Assembly (NCBI GenBank): GCA_016281555.1
Contig: JAEEIV010000061.1
Coordinates: forward strand, 1-64,000
Length of the DNA: 64,000 nt
Direction: 5' to 3'
Origin: Lachnospiraceae bacterium
GTDB lineage: Bacteria; Bacillota; Clostridia; Lachnospirales; Lachnospiraceae
How positions within the stretch are numbered: position 1 is the stretch's first letter; each line of letters starts with the position of its first letter. The notes beneath the pieces were generated by a model. The model did no database searches, was not told where the DNA came from, and worked only from the letters and a program-made list of their open reading frames with translations. Of this stretch, positions 27,275-35,393 are shown piece after piece. Position numbers and translations under genes: made by a program.

Positions 27275-28732
27275 ATGGGTTCCAAAGTCAAAAATGCTCC
27301 GGGGGGAAAAGAAAACAAGATTGGTTTCTTTGAACGGATCGGCAAGGCGTTTTCGAATTTCGGAAAGCGGTTTGTGGACGGATCCATCGGAACCAAGCTG
27401 TCGCATTTCATCTTCGGCGCAGGCAATTTCTATCACAAGCAGTACATCAAAGGCGCGATCTTCCTGCTGATCCAGGCGGCGATCCTCGCATTGATGATCT
27501 TCTGCCCGACGATCAATAACACGCCGTACGGGTGGAAGGCATTGGCGAATCTCCCGTTGACGAACGTTTCGAAGGGCGGTTTCGATCCCGCGACCGGTGA
27601 GTTCACCACGGGCTCTGACTGCAAGCTGATGATCCTCTTCGGTTTTGTCACGATCGCCGTCATCATCATCTATTTTATCGTCTGGAATCTGAACATCGCG
27701 TCCTCGTACAAGGCGGACATGGACCGGAAGGTCGGCAAGAAACCGACGACGTTCAAGGAAGACCTGAAAGATCTTCTGGACGGCAAGTTCCACGTGCTGA
27801 TGCTGACGCCGACCTGCATTGCGGCGGCAGTCTTCACGATCCTGCCGACGGCGTTCATGATCGCGCTCGCGTTCACGACGTACAACCAGCAGGACATGAA
27901 CGAGATCGGCACGAACCTGTTCGGCTGGAACGGTCTGCAGAACTTCACGTCGGTGTTCACCGGAGAAGGTTCGCTCGGCGTCGAGATCAAAAACCGCTTC
28001 CTGCCGGTCCTCGGCTGGACGTTCATCTGGGCCATTTTCGCGACGCTGACCTGCTATTTCGGCGGCATCATCCTCGCCTTGCTCATTAACAAAAAAGGAC
28101 TCAAGGGCAAAAAGATCTTCCGGACGGTCTTCATTATGACGATCGCCGTTCCGCAGTTCATTTCGCTCCTGGCGGTCCGGAACCTGCTCGGCGAGTACGG
28201 CCCGGTCAATGCGCTCCTGCAGAACATCGGTCTGATCGATAAACCGATCGGCTTCCTGGGGCTGGACATGAAGGACAGCGAGATCCTCGCGAAGGTGATG
28301 GTCATCGTCATCAACATGTGGGTCGGCATCCCCTATACGATGCTGATGACTTCCGGCATTCTGATGAACATTCCGTCCGATCTCTATGAGGCGGCGCGGG
28401 TGGACGGCGCGTCCACGATGAAGATGTTCTTCAAGATCACATTGCCGTACGTCTTCTTCATCACGACGCCGTACCTCATTTCCAGCTTCGTCGGAAACAT
28501 CAACTCCTTCAACACGATCTATCTGCTGACCGGAGGCGGACCGACACACCTCGGCTATCAGGCCGGCGGTACGGATCTTCTGGTGACGTGGCTTTATAAG
28601 GTGACGATCGATCAGGGCTCGTATAACACGGGCGCGGTCATCGGTATCTTCACCTTCATCATTACCGCGACCATCACGCTCATCACGTATCGCCGAAGCA
28701 AGGCCTACAATGAGGAGGACACTTTCCAATGA
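27275..28732 (+). CDS. maltodextrin ABC permease, MalF type
   Basis: This 485-aa protein has about eight membrane helices and the cytosolic EAA loop (YEAARVDGASTMKMFFKITLP) near residue 372. Like MalF it has extra N-terminal helices and a hydrophilic insert before the core. The ATG at 27275 is preceded by GGAGGG; an in-frame ATG at 27263 lies before the ribosome site. It forms the import channel with the MalG-type subunit, whose start overlaps its stop by four bases (ATGA). Confidence 0.9.
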   Translation: MGSKVKNAPGGKENKIGFFERIGKAFSNFGKRFVDGSIGTKLSHFIFGAGNFYHKQYIKGAIFLLIQAAILALMIFCPTINNTPYGWKALANLPLTNVSKGGFDPATGEFTTGSDCKLMILFGFVTIAVIIIYFIVWNLNIASSYKADMDRKVGKKPTTFKEDLKDLLDGKFHVLMLTPTCIAAAVFTILPTAFMIALAFTTYNQQDMNEIGTNLFGWNGLQNFTSVFTGEGSLGVEIKNRFLPVLGWTFIWAIFATLTCYFGGIILALLINKKGLKGKKIFRTVFIMTIAVPQFISLLAVRNLLGEYGPVNALLQNIGLIDKPIGFLGLDMKDSEILAKVMVIVINMWVGIPYTMLMTSGILMNIPSDLYEAARVDGASTMKMFFKITLPYVFFITTPYLISSFVGNINSFNTIYLLTGGGPTHLGYQAGGTDLLVTWLYKVTIDQGSYNTGAVIGIFTFIITATITLITYRRSKAYNEEDTFQ

Positions 28733-29661
28733 GTATGATGAAAACGAAAAAATACAGAAGTCAGTCGCGGAGCCGGCGCGCCGGCCTCGCCGTAACCTAT
28801 ACGATTCTGACGATCCTGGGCATCATCTGGCTCATTCCGATCCTCTGGATCTTCCTCTCGGCATTCCGCTGCGAGTATCAGGAGGACGGCACGTTCATTG
28901 GAATCGTGACCAGCAACTTCTTCCCACGGGCCATCGGGTTCGAGAACTTCAAGAACCTGTTCACGGCGAGCTATTACGGCGTGGAATATGCGTTCCCGCG
29001 CTGGATGCTGAACACGCTCATCGTGGCCGTGGTCGACTGCCTGATCTCGACGTTCCTGGTACTGTCGGTGGCCTACTGCATGTCGAAACTGAAGTTCAAA
29101 CTTCGTAAGCCGTTCATGAACATTTCCATGATCCTCGGTCTGTTCCCCGGATTCATGAGCATGATCGCGATCTACTTCCTGTTGAAGTCGATCGGTCTTA
29201 CCGGAAATCCGGAGCATCCGGAGTATTCCATGATCGGCTTGATCCTCGCCTACAGCGCGGGTGCCGGCCTCGGGTTCCAGATTGCGAAGGGCTTCTTCGA
29301 CGTCATCCCGAACGCGCTCGTCGAGTCGGCGAAACTGGACGGATGCACGAACTTCAAGATCTTCCGCAGGATCATCCTGCCGCTTGCGAAGCCGATCATC
29401 ATCTATCAGGCCCTGATGAGTTTCACGGGGCCGTGGATGGATTTCATCTTCGCGAAAGTCATCATCGGCGCGGAGAACTCGCAGTATTGGACGGTATCCG
29501 TCGGACTGTATTCGATGATGTTCGGCAGCTATCCGGATCCGAACTGGTTCACTCAGTTCGCGGCGGGCTGCGTGATCGTCGCGATCCCGATCGTGACCTT
29601 GTTCATGTTCCTCCAGAAATACTACGTCGAGGGCGTGACCGCAGGCGCGGTGAAGGGATAA
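28729..29661 (+). CDS. maltodextrin ABC permease, MalG type
   Basis: This 310-aa protein has six membrane helices and the EAA loop VESAKLDGCTNFKIFRRIILP near residue 200. The C-terminus ends with the short tail typical of MalG proteins (YYVEGVTAGAVKG). It pairs with the preceding permease and the ATPase at 23170. It is the last gene of the starch locus and is followed by a strong terminator. Confidence 0.92.
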   Translation: MSMMKTKKYRSQSRSRRAGLAVTYTILTILGIIWLIPILWIFLSAFRCEYQEDGTFIGIVTSNFFPRAIGFENFKNLFTASYYGVEYAFPRWMLNTLIVAVVDCLISTFLVLSVAYCMSKLKFKLRKPFMNISMILGLFPGFMSMIAIYFLLKSIGLTGNPEHPEYSMIGLILAYSAGAGLGFQIAKGFFDVIPNALVESAKLDGCTNFKIFRRIILPLAKPIIIYQALMSFTGPWMDFIFAKVIIGAENSQYWTVSVGLYSMMFGSYPDPNWFTQFAAGCVIVAIPIVTLFMFLQKYYVEGVTAGAVKG

Positions 29662-29706
29662 AGCAAAGATTCCCCGGTCACTGATCGAAATGGAATCATT
29701 TCAAAA

Positions 29707-29746
29707 ACGTGCAGAATCGATGAGTTTCGATTCTGCACGTTTTTTA
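29707..29746 (+). terminator. terminator of the starch/maltodextrin operon
   Basis: A perfect 14-bp stem (29707-29720 with 29727-29740) closes a six-base loop and is followed by a run of T. Confidence 0.95.
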
Positions 29747-29839
29747 TGGAACTGAGACGGTCAGGAATGATCCGAAAGAAAAAATATTTTCACAAAAGCC
29801 ATCGTTAACAGAAATAATTGCGGATTATCTTATTATCAC

Positions 29840-29867
29840 TTTACTTTTTACTGAGAAAGGGTATTAT
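29840..29867 (+). promoter_or_regulatory. probable sigma-A promoter of the lrp-pnt operon
   Basis: TTTACT (29840-29845), a 16-bp spacer and TATTAT (29862-29867). The region around it is AT-rich, as expected for an Lrp-responsive promoter. Confidence 0.5.
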
Positions 29868-29921
29868 AGAAGAAGAACATCTTTGCGTCTCATGGAATCG
29901 GCCAACGGCGGGAGAAACCTT

Positions 29922-30383
29922 ATGGATCAGACAGACATCAAACTCATCAATGCATTGTCCGAAAATGCCAGAGCGAGCGCGAGCACGCTTTCGGAACAAG
30001 TGAATCTTTCGGTTTCCGCAGTCATTGAGCGAATCAAAAAATTGGAAAACGCCGGCGTCATCAAGAAGTACACGACTGTTCTCGACGAACAGAAACTCGG
30101 CTTGGACGTCACGGCGTTTATTTGTGTGCTGATGGACCATCCGAAGTATAACGAGGGGTTCATGGCGTTTGCAGACAAAAAGCAGGCGATCATTGAGTGC
30201 AATTACGTCGCGGGCGATTACGACTATCTGTTAAAGGTCCGGACCGACTCCACGCACTCCCTGGAGCGCCTCCTCGACGAGGTCAAGGGTCTCCCCGGCG
30301 TCGGCCGGACGAAGACGATGCTGGTCTTGTCGGCTTCCAAACAGGAATACAGCCCCGGAGTGCCCGGGGTCGATCATAAATAA
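29922..30383 (+). CDS. Lrp/AsnC-family transcriptional regulator
   Basis: This 153-aa protein has the N-terminal helix-turn-helix of Lrp proteins (DQTDIKLINALSENARASAS then LSVSAVIERIKKLENAGVI) and the C-terminal RAM ligand-binding domain (about residues 65-140, including the VAGDYDYLLKV segment). Such proteins sense amino acids and form octamers or hexadecamers. The ATG at 29922 follows GGGAGAAA. It is 21 bases upstream of pntAA on the same strand and likely regulates, and is co-transcribed with, the transhydrogenase genes. Confidence 0.88.
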   Translation: MDQTDIKLINALSENARASASTLSEQVNLSVSAVIERIKKLENAGVIKKYTTVLDEQKLGLDVTAFICVLMDHPKYNEGFMAFADKKQAIIECNYVAGDYDYLLKVRTDSTHSLERLLDEVKGLPGVGRTKTMLVLSASKQEYSPGVPGVDHK

Positions 30384-30404
30384 TAAAAAGGACAGGTGAA
30401 AAAA

Positions 30405-31565
30405 ATGATCATTGGCGTACCGAAAGAGATTATGCACGACGAGTATCGTGTGGCAGCGATCCCGGAAACGGTGAAAAAGTTCGTCGCGGACGGACATACC
30501 GTGTTGGTGGAAAAAGGCGCGGGCGTGGGTGCGTTCTTCCCGGACGAAGCGTATGCGGAAGCGGGTGCGGAGCTCATTGACGACGTGAGAGAACTCTACG
30601 ACCGTTCAGCCCTCATCTTAAAGGTCAAGGAGCCGCTTTTCAATGAAAAGTACGGCGCGCACGAGATCGATCTCATGCATCGCGGCCAGTTCATCATCAC
30701 CTTCATTCATCCGGCTTCTCCGGTGAACCACGAGATGGTGAAGAAGATGGCGGCGAACGGCATCATCGGCCTGACCCTGGACGGTGTTCCGCGTATTTCC
30801 CGCGCTCAGAACATGGACGCACTGACTTCCATGAGCACCTGTGCCGGCTATCGCGGTATCGTGATGGCGGCGGAGAAACTCGCGAAGTTCATCCCGAACA
30901 TTTTCTGCGCAGTCGGCGCAATCAAGCCGGCGAACGTCATGGTCATCGGTACCGGCGTGGCGGGCCTGCAGGCTCTGGCGACGGCGAAGCGTCTCGGCGC
31001 CGTGACGTATGCGGCGGACATCCGTTCCGCAGCGCGCGAGCAGGCGCAGTCCCTCGGCGCGAAGGTCGTGGACCTCGGCATTCCGGATGAAGTGGCAGTT
31101 GCGGAAGGCGGCTACGCCAATGCATTGCACGGCGAGTGGCTCGAGAAGGAGCGCGAAGCGCTGCGTCCGGTCATCTCGAAGATGGACATCGTCTTCCTGT
31201 CGGCCCTTGTGCCCGGCAAGCTGGCTCCGGTCATGGTCACCGAGGACATGGTAAAATCGATGGCTCCGGGTTCCGTCATCGTCGACATCGCGATCGACCA
31301 GGGCGGCAACTGCGAGATCACGACTCCCGGCGAAGTCGAGACGAAGCACGGCGTCTGCCTGATGGGCGTCAAGAACATTCCGGGGTTCCTGCCGACGAGC
31401 TCGACCTGGATGTTCGCGCACAACATCTACAACCTGTCCAAGCACCTCATCAAGAACGATCGCGTCGAACTCGACCTGAATGACCCGATCGACGCTTCGA
31501 TCCAGGTGACCGACGGCGAGAAGATCGTCCACAAGGGCGCGCTCGAAGCCATGGGCCTGCTGTAA
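30405..31565 (+). CDS. pntAA: proton-translocating NAD(P) transhydrogenase, subunit alpha part 1 (domain I)
   Basis: This 386-aa protein has the alanine-dehydrogenase/PNT N-terminal domain (IGVPKEIMHDEYRVAAIPETV) and the NAD(H)-binding Rossmann motif VIGTGVAGLQALATAKRLGA near residue 180. On sequence alone it could be called alanine dehydrogenase, but the next two genes encode the membrane domain and domain III of a split transhydrogenase, so pntAA is the better name. It passes hydride between NADH and NADP+ coupled to proton entry. The ATG at 30405 is preferred to the GTG at 30396, which sits in the ribosome site AGGACAGGTG. Confidence 0.88.
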   Translation: MIIGVPKEIMHDEYRVAAIPETVKKFVADGHTVLVEKGAGVGAFFPDEAYAEAGAELIDDVRELYDRSALILKVKEPLFNEKYGAHEIDLMHRGQFIITFIHPASPVNHEMVKKMAANGIIGLTLDGVPRISRAQNMDALTSMSTCAGYRGIVMAAEKLAKFIPNIFCAVGAIKPANVMVIGTGVAGLQALATAKRLGAVTYAADIRSAAREQAQSLGAKVVDLGIPDEVAVAEGGYANALHGEWLEKEREALRPVISKMDIVFLSALVPGKLAPVMVTEDMVKSMAPGSVIVDIAIDQGGNCEITTPGEVETKHGVCLMGVKNIPGFLPTSSTWMFAHNIYNLSKHLIKNDRVELDLNDPIDASIQVTDGEKIVHKGALEAMGLL

Positions 31566-31572
31566 TTTCATA

Positions 31573-31783
31573 TCGCACAGTCGCCGGCGCGCTCCAACAT
31601 GGCATGTCCTTTCGGGGACCGCTCGCGCTTCAAGGTATCGGCACGATCACTTCGTGATCTTGCCAAATCTCGCGTAGCGGTTCTAACCTCAACTTCGCAC
31701 GAGTGCTCGTTTCGCTAAGAACCGACGCTGCGTAAGTCCCCTGCAGGACATCCATGCTTGTTCGCACGCCGGCGACTGTTCGC
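31573..31783 (+). repeat. 211-bp imperfect inverted-repeat element (MITE-like) inside the pnt operon
   Basis: The element's two ends are inverted copies: from 31574 inward and from 31782 inward the sequences share ACAGTCGCCGGCG exactly, then ATGG.ATGTCCT and GGGGAC, with roughly three quarters identity over about 45 bases. CATA lies just outside both ends (31569-31572 and 31784-31787) and could be a target-site duplication. Inside are further hairpins, notably GGCACGATCAC/GTGATCTTGCC around 31640-31663 and an arm pair near 31672-31682 and 31717-31731. There is no open reading frame. It separates pntAA from pntAB, which otherwise should be almost adjacent. The RNA would fold into a long branched structure. 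Confidence 0.75.
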
Positions 31784-31808
31784 CATAAGATTCTTAACAG
31801 GAGGTATT

Positions 31809-32150
31809 ATGGAAATTTTAACCCACCCCGTCTGGGGACCGGTCATTCTGATTGGGGTATTTGTGGTGGCGTCCGTGCTCGGGTATATCATTATCAGAAA
31901 GGTGCCGAGCCTGCTGCACACGCCGTTGATGTCGGGCATGAACGCGCTTTCGGGCGTGACGGTGCTCGGCGCGCTGATCGCCGGCGTGGCGGCGTACAAG
32001 ACGCAGTCGGTCGTGGTGCTCATCATTGCACTCGTCGCGGCGGCGCTCGCGATGGTGAACGTGGCGGGCGGCTTCTTCGTGACGCACAAGATGCTCCGGA
32101 TGTTTGACAAAAAGGGCGGCAATGACAAGAAAGAGGAGGAAAAAGAATGA
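31809..32150 (+). CDS. pntAB: NAD(P) transhydrogenase, subunit alpha part 2 (membrane part)
   Basis: This 113-aa protein has three membrane helices and the typical core HTPLMSGMNALSGVTVLGALIA of PntAB/4TM_PNTase proteins. The start at 31809 has CAGGAGG immediately upstream; translation from 31758 would read through the end of the inverted-repeat element. It overlaps pntB by four bases (ATGA). With pntB it forms the proton channel of the enzyme. Confidence 0.92.
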   Translation: MEILTHPVWGPVILIGVFVVASVLGYIIIRKVPSLLHTPLMSGMNALSGVTVLGALIAGVAAYKTQSVVVLIIALVAAALAMVNVAGGFFVTHKMLRMFDKKGGNDKKEEEKE

Positions 32151-33598
32151 CTCCGATCGTGTATTACATCTTGTCTGCCGTTTTGTCGGCATTGGTGCTC
32201 GCGGGCCTCGCGATGGAGAGTCGCGTCAAACTGGCGGTGAAGGGCAATCTGATCTGCGTCGGCGTCATGGGCCTCGCGATCATTCTGACGCTGTTCAGCG
32301 CAGATACGGATCTGAAGACGGCGCTATTGAACCCCTTCCTTTGGGGCTCGATCGCAGTCGGCGGCGTGGCGGGCGTCCTTTGGGCGCGTAAGGTCAAGAT
32401 GATCGAAATGCCGCAGACGGTCGCGCTTTTGAACGGCATCGGCGGTCTCGCAAGCGCTCTCGTCGGCGGGCTGGAACTTGCAAAGGCGGAAAGCTCCGTC
32501 TTCGGTGCAGTCACGGCGGCGCTTGCGCTCGTCATCGGTGCGGTGACCTTCTCCGGAAGTCTCATTGCCGCGCTGAAACTGTCCAGAAAGATCGACAGCC
32601 GTCCGAAGAAATTCAAGGGCCAGGGTGCGGTTTCGGCTCTGCTGCTTGCCGCAGCGCTTGCGGGCATCGTGCTCGCGGGCTTCGGTCTCAGAATCCCGGC
32701 CCTGCTTCTTACGGTCGTTTCGGCGACCGTGTTCGGCGTGATCTTCGCACTCCGGGTCGGCGGCGCTGACATGCCTGTCGCCATTTCGCTCCTGAACTCG
32801 TTCTCGGGCGTTGCGGGGGCCATTGCCGGTATGGCGATCGCGAACGTGCTGCTTGTCGCAGTCGGCGGCATCGTCGGTTCCAGCGGACTTCTGCTGACGC
32901 AGATCATGTGCCGGGCAATGAACCGGAACCTCATGGACATCCTGCTCGGGAAGACCGTGAAGGTCGACAAGCCGGCGGAAAAGCCGGCCGAAGAACCTGC
33001 GGCAGAAACTCCTTCTAAGACCGTAGAAGAGGAAAAGGCTGAGGCGGAAGCCGCTCCGGAGAAACCGGAAGAGACGGCGGAAGAGACTCAGGCGGAAGAG
33101 GCACCGTATGCATTGAAAGATGCGAAGGACGTCATCATCGTCCCCGGATACGGCATGGCTTTGTCGCAGGCGCAGCAGAAGGTCAAGGAACTCGCGGACA
33201 AGCTCGAAGCGAACGGCGCGAAGGTGCGCTACGCGATCCATCCGGTCGCGGGGCGGATGCCCGGACATATGAACGTATTGCTTGCCGAAGCGGACGTCGA
33301 TTATGACGTATTGTTCCAGCTGGACGAGATCAACGACGATTTCGCGAAATGCGACGCGGTCGTGGTCATCGGCGCGAGCGACGTCATGAATCCGGCGGCG
33401 AGAGAAGCGGAAGGTACGCCGATCTACGGCATGCCGATCCTGAACGTCGATGCGGCACCGCACGTTTTTGTCTGCAATTATGACTTAAAACCGGGCTATG
33501 CCGGCGTGGAAAATCCGCTCTACAAACGGACGAACGGCATCCGGTTATTGCTCGGGGATGCGAAGGAATCCCTGCAGACGCTGATCGACGAATTATGA
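32147..33598 (+). CDS. pntB: NAD(P) transhydrogenase, subunit beta
   Basis: This 483-aa protein has about nine membrane helices in the first 265 residues and the NADP(H)-binding domain III from about residue 325 (VIIVPGYGMALSQAQQ), with HPVAGRMPGHMNVLLAEADV and the C-terminal VCNYDLKPGYAGVENPLY. Between them lies an unusual acidic, Ala/Glu/Pro-rich linker (about residues 272-318), longer than in most PntB proteins. The complex uses the proton gradient to make NADPH. It is the last gene of the lrp-pnt operon. Confidence 0.94.
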   Translation: MTPIVYYILSAVLSALVLAGLAMESRVKLAVKGNLICVGVMGLAIILTLFSADTDLKTALLNPFLWGSIAVGGVAGVLWARKVKMIEMPQTVALLNGIGGLASALVGGLELAKAESSVFGAVTAALALVIGAVTFSGSLIAALKLSRKIDSRPKKFKGQGAVSALLLAAALAGIVLAGFGLRIPALLLTVVSATVFGVIFALRVGGADMPVAISLLNSFSGVAGAIAGMAIANVLLVAVGGIVGSSGLLLTQIMCRAMNRNLMDILLGKTVKVDKPAEKPAEEPAAETPSKTVEEEKAEAEAAPEKPEETAEETQAEEAPYALKDAKDVIIVPGYGMALSQAQQKVKELADKLEANGAKVRYAIHPVAGRMPGHMNVLLAEADVDYDVLFQLDEINDDFAKCDAVVVIGASDVMNPAAREAEGTPIYGMPILNVDAAPHVFVCNYDLKPGYAGVENPLYKRTNGIRLLLGDAKESLQTLIDEL

Positions 33599-33626
33599 CG
33601 ACCGGTTCTGCCGGTCTGAAAAGAGG

Positions 33627-33662
33627 GGGCTGCTGCCGATCATGGCGGCAGTCCTTATTTTT
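33627..33662. terminator. terminator between pntB and the XRE regulator
   Basis: An 11-bp stem (33627-33637 with 33644-33654, wobble pairs) is followed on the plus strand by TTATTTTTT. On the minus strand the hairpin lies immediately after the XRE stop codon, so it may serve both genes. Confidence 0.75.
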
Positions 33663-33996
33663 TCCGGTTCTTTTCCACCAGAAATTCTGCCGTGTTCAGA
33701 AGAAAGGTCACGTCAGACTGCGGCAGCTTTACGAGATAATCGCACATCCGGATCTCTTCCTCGGAGCGGGGTGTTCCGGACTTGAAAAAATCTCCGGGAG
33801 AGATCTCCAGATAATCACAGATGCTGAAAAAGCCGCTCATTGACGGCAATGTTCTTCCGGAGGAGATGCCCTGAACGTATCCTTTACAGCGCCCAAGCGA
33901 CAAACTCATCTCATATTCCGAAACGTTTTTTCTCATCCTCAGTTCCGTTACTCTGTCCCGGAGGAAATCCTCCAGCAATTCTGCCATTTCATCCAC
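33655..33996 (-). CDS. XRE-family helix-turn-helix regulator
   Basis: This 113-aa protein has an N-terminal XRE-type helix-turn-helix (about residues 12-65: VTELRMRKNVSEYEMSLSLG then GYVQGISSGRTLPSMSGFF) and a short C-terminal helical part. It is a single small gene between convergent pntB and prs on its own strand. Its codon use is slightly more AT-rich than that of neighbours. Targets are unknown. Confidence 0.8.
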   Translation of the reverse strand: MDEMAELLEDFLRDRVTELRMRKNVSEYEMSLSLGRCKGYVQGISSGRTLPSMSGFFSICDYLEISPGDFFKSGTPRSEEEIRMCDYLVKLPQSDVTFLLNTAEFLVEKNRKK

Positions 33997-34119
33997 CTCA
34001 TCGGTTTATTATGAAACTGTATTGCAGAACCATTATAGAACATCTTACGGAAGAAATGACCGCATGGAATCGCGGTTTTCGGTTCGGCAGACCGCTTTCA
34101 GCGGTACAAGGGAAAAACA

Positions 34120-34158
34120 AAAAGCACCGGGGCAGAAAACTGCTTCCGGTGCTTTTTT
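34120..34158. terminator. terminator after prs (bidirectional)
   Basis: The arms AAAAGCACCGG (34120-34130) and CCGGTGCTTTT (34146-34156) give a stem flanked by A on one side and T on the other, so it can terminate on both strands. On the minus strand it begins 20 bases after the prs stop. Confidence 0.88.
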
Positions 34159-34177
34159 CGAATCCGGGGGAATCCGT

Positions 34178-35356
34178 TTATTCGCCGAGCTCCAGACGGT
34201 GTTTCGCAAGGAACCGGTTAATCCGGTCGGTCGGGGAGAGCAGGTCTCCGAGACTGCTGTTGTGGTTCAGGGTGTCGATGATCAGGGCAATGTACTTGCT
34301 CAAGTCGACCGAAGAGTAGTAGGGCCGCTCGAACAGTTCCGGCTTCTGATACGTCAGGTTCGTCGTCAGCAGCTTCGTGATGTAGCCTTCTTCGTACGCC
34401 TGATCGAACTTCTCCAGTCCGTTCGTGAAGAGTCCGAAGGTGGCGGCGACGAACACCCGGTTCGCCTTTCTCGCCTTCATTTCCTTCGCAACTTCGATCA
34501 TAGAGCCGCCGGAGGAGATCATGTCGTCAATGATGAGCACGTCCTTTCCTTCGAGATCCTTGCCCAGGTATTCGTGCGCGACGATCGGGTTCGTGCCGTT
34601 CACGATCTGCGTATAGTCGCGGCGCTTGTAGAACATGCCGACGTCGACGTTCAGGTAGTTCGCGAACGTGACCGCTCTGCCCATGCCGCCCTCATCCGGG
34701 CTGATCACGACGAGGTGATCGCCGTCCAAGCGGACGTCCGGCACGGAACGCACGAGGCGCTTGATGAACTGATAGGTACAGGGAACGCTTTCGAAGCCCT
34801 TGTCCGGGATCGCGTTCTGGACGCGCGGGTCGTGCGCGTCGAAGGTGATGAAGTTATCGATGCCGAGTGCGAAGAGTTCCTGGAGCATCGCGGCGCAGTC
34901 AAGCGATTCTCTCGCGGTGCGGCGGTGCTGCCGGCCTTCGTACAGGAAGGGCATGATGACGTTGATCCGGTTCGCCTTTCCCTGAACCGCGCCGATCAGC
35001 CGCTTCAGGTCCTGATAGTGATCGTCGGGCGACATGTGATTGACCATGCCGCAGAGCTTGTAGGTCAGGCTGTAGTTCAGGACGTCCACGAGAATGTAGA
35101 GGTCCATGCCGCGGACGGATTCCAGAATCACGCCTTTTCCTTCGCCCGAACCGAACCGCGGCGTCTTCGCCTCCACGATGAAGCTGTCCCGCTGATAGCC
35201 CTTAAAGTGAAGCGCGTTCTCGTCCGAGGTCTTCTCCCGTTCGTTTCTCCAGCTTGCGAGGTAGGCATCCACCTTTTCCGACAAAGGCCTGATGTTTTCC
35301 ATTGCAATGATTCCGAGAGATCCTACCGGGATGGTCTGCACATTTTTCTCGCTCAT
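34178..35356 (-). CDS. prs: ribose-phosphate pyrophosphokinase, long form
   Basis: This 392-aa enzyme makes PRPP from ribose 5-phosphate and ATP. Two phosphoribosyltransferase-like halves are visible: PFLYEGRQHRRTARESLDCA (ATP-binding flexible loop region) and, near residue 275, VLIIDDMISSGGSMIEVA, the PRPP/ribose-phosphate motif. It is about 75 residues longer than the common 315-aa Prs, with extra N-terminal sequence, a form seen in Clostridia. It is the third gene of the minus-strand run dnaD-dnaI-prs, 37 bases after dnaI, with a GGGAGGAAC ribosome site. Confidence 0.9.
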   Translation of the reverse strand: MSEKNVQTIPVGSLGIIAMENIRPLSEKVDAYLASWRNEREKTSDENALHFKGYQRDSFIVEAKTPRFGSGEGKGVILESVRGMDLYILVDVLNYSLTYKLCGMVNHMSPDDHYQDLKRLIGAVQGKANRINVIMPFLYEGRQHRRTARESLDCAAMLQELFALGIDNFITFDAHDPRVQNAIPDKGFESVPCTYQFIKRLVRSVPDVRLDGDHLVVISPDEGGMGRAVTFANYLNVDVGMFYKRRDYTQIVNGTNPIVAHEYLGKDLEGKDVLIIDDMISSGGSMIEVAKEMKARKANRVFVAATFGLFTNGLEKFDQAYEEGYITKLLTTNLTYQKPELFERPYYSSVDLSKYIALIIDTLNHNSSLGDLLSPTDRINRFLAKHRLELGE

Positions 35357-35393
35357 TACTGTTCCTCCCAGAAAAACGGTTTCCGGAAACGCT

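Noticed and set aside
27236..28729. A 497-aa open frame opposite the MalF-type permease
   Set aside because: Charged Arg/Asp/Glu-rich shadow of a membrane-protein gene; the plus-strand gene has clear family motifs.
30405..31565. Alanine dehydrogenase
   Set aside because: The domain is shared, but the following pntAB and pntB genes show it is the split transhydrogenase alpha subunit.
33840..34319. A 159-aa plus-strand frame between pntB and prs
   Set aside because: It overlaps the XRE gene and the prs terminator, has no ribosome site and no protein-like pattern.
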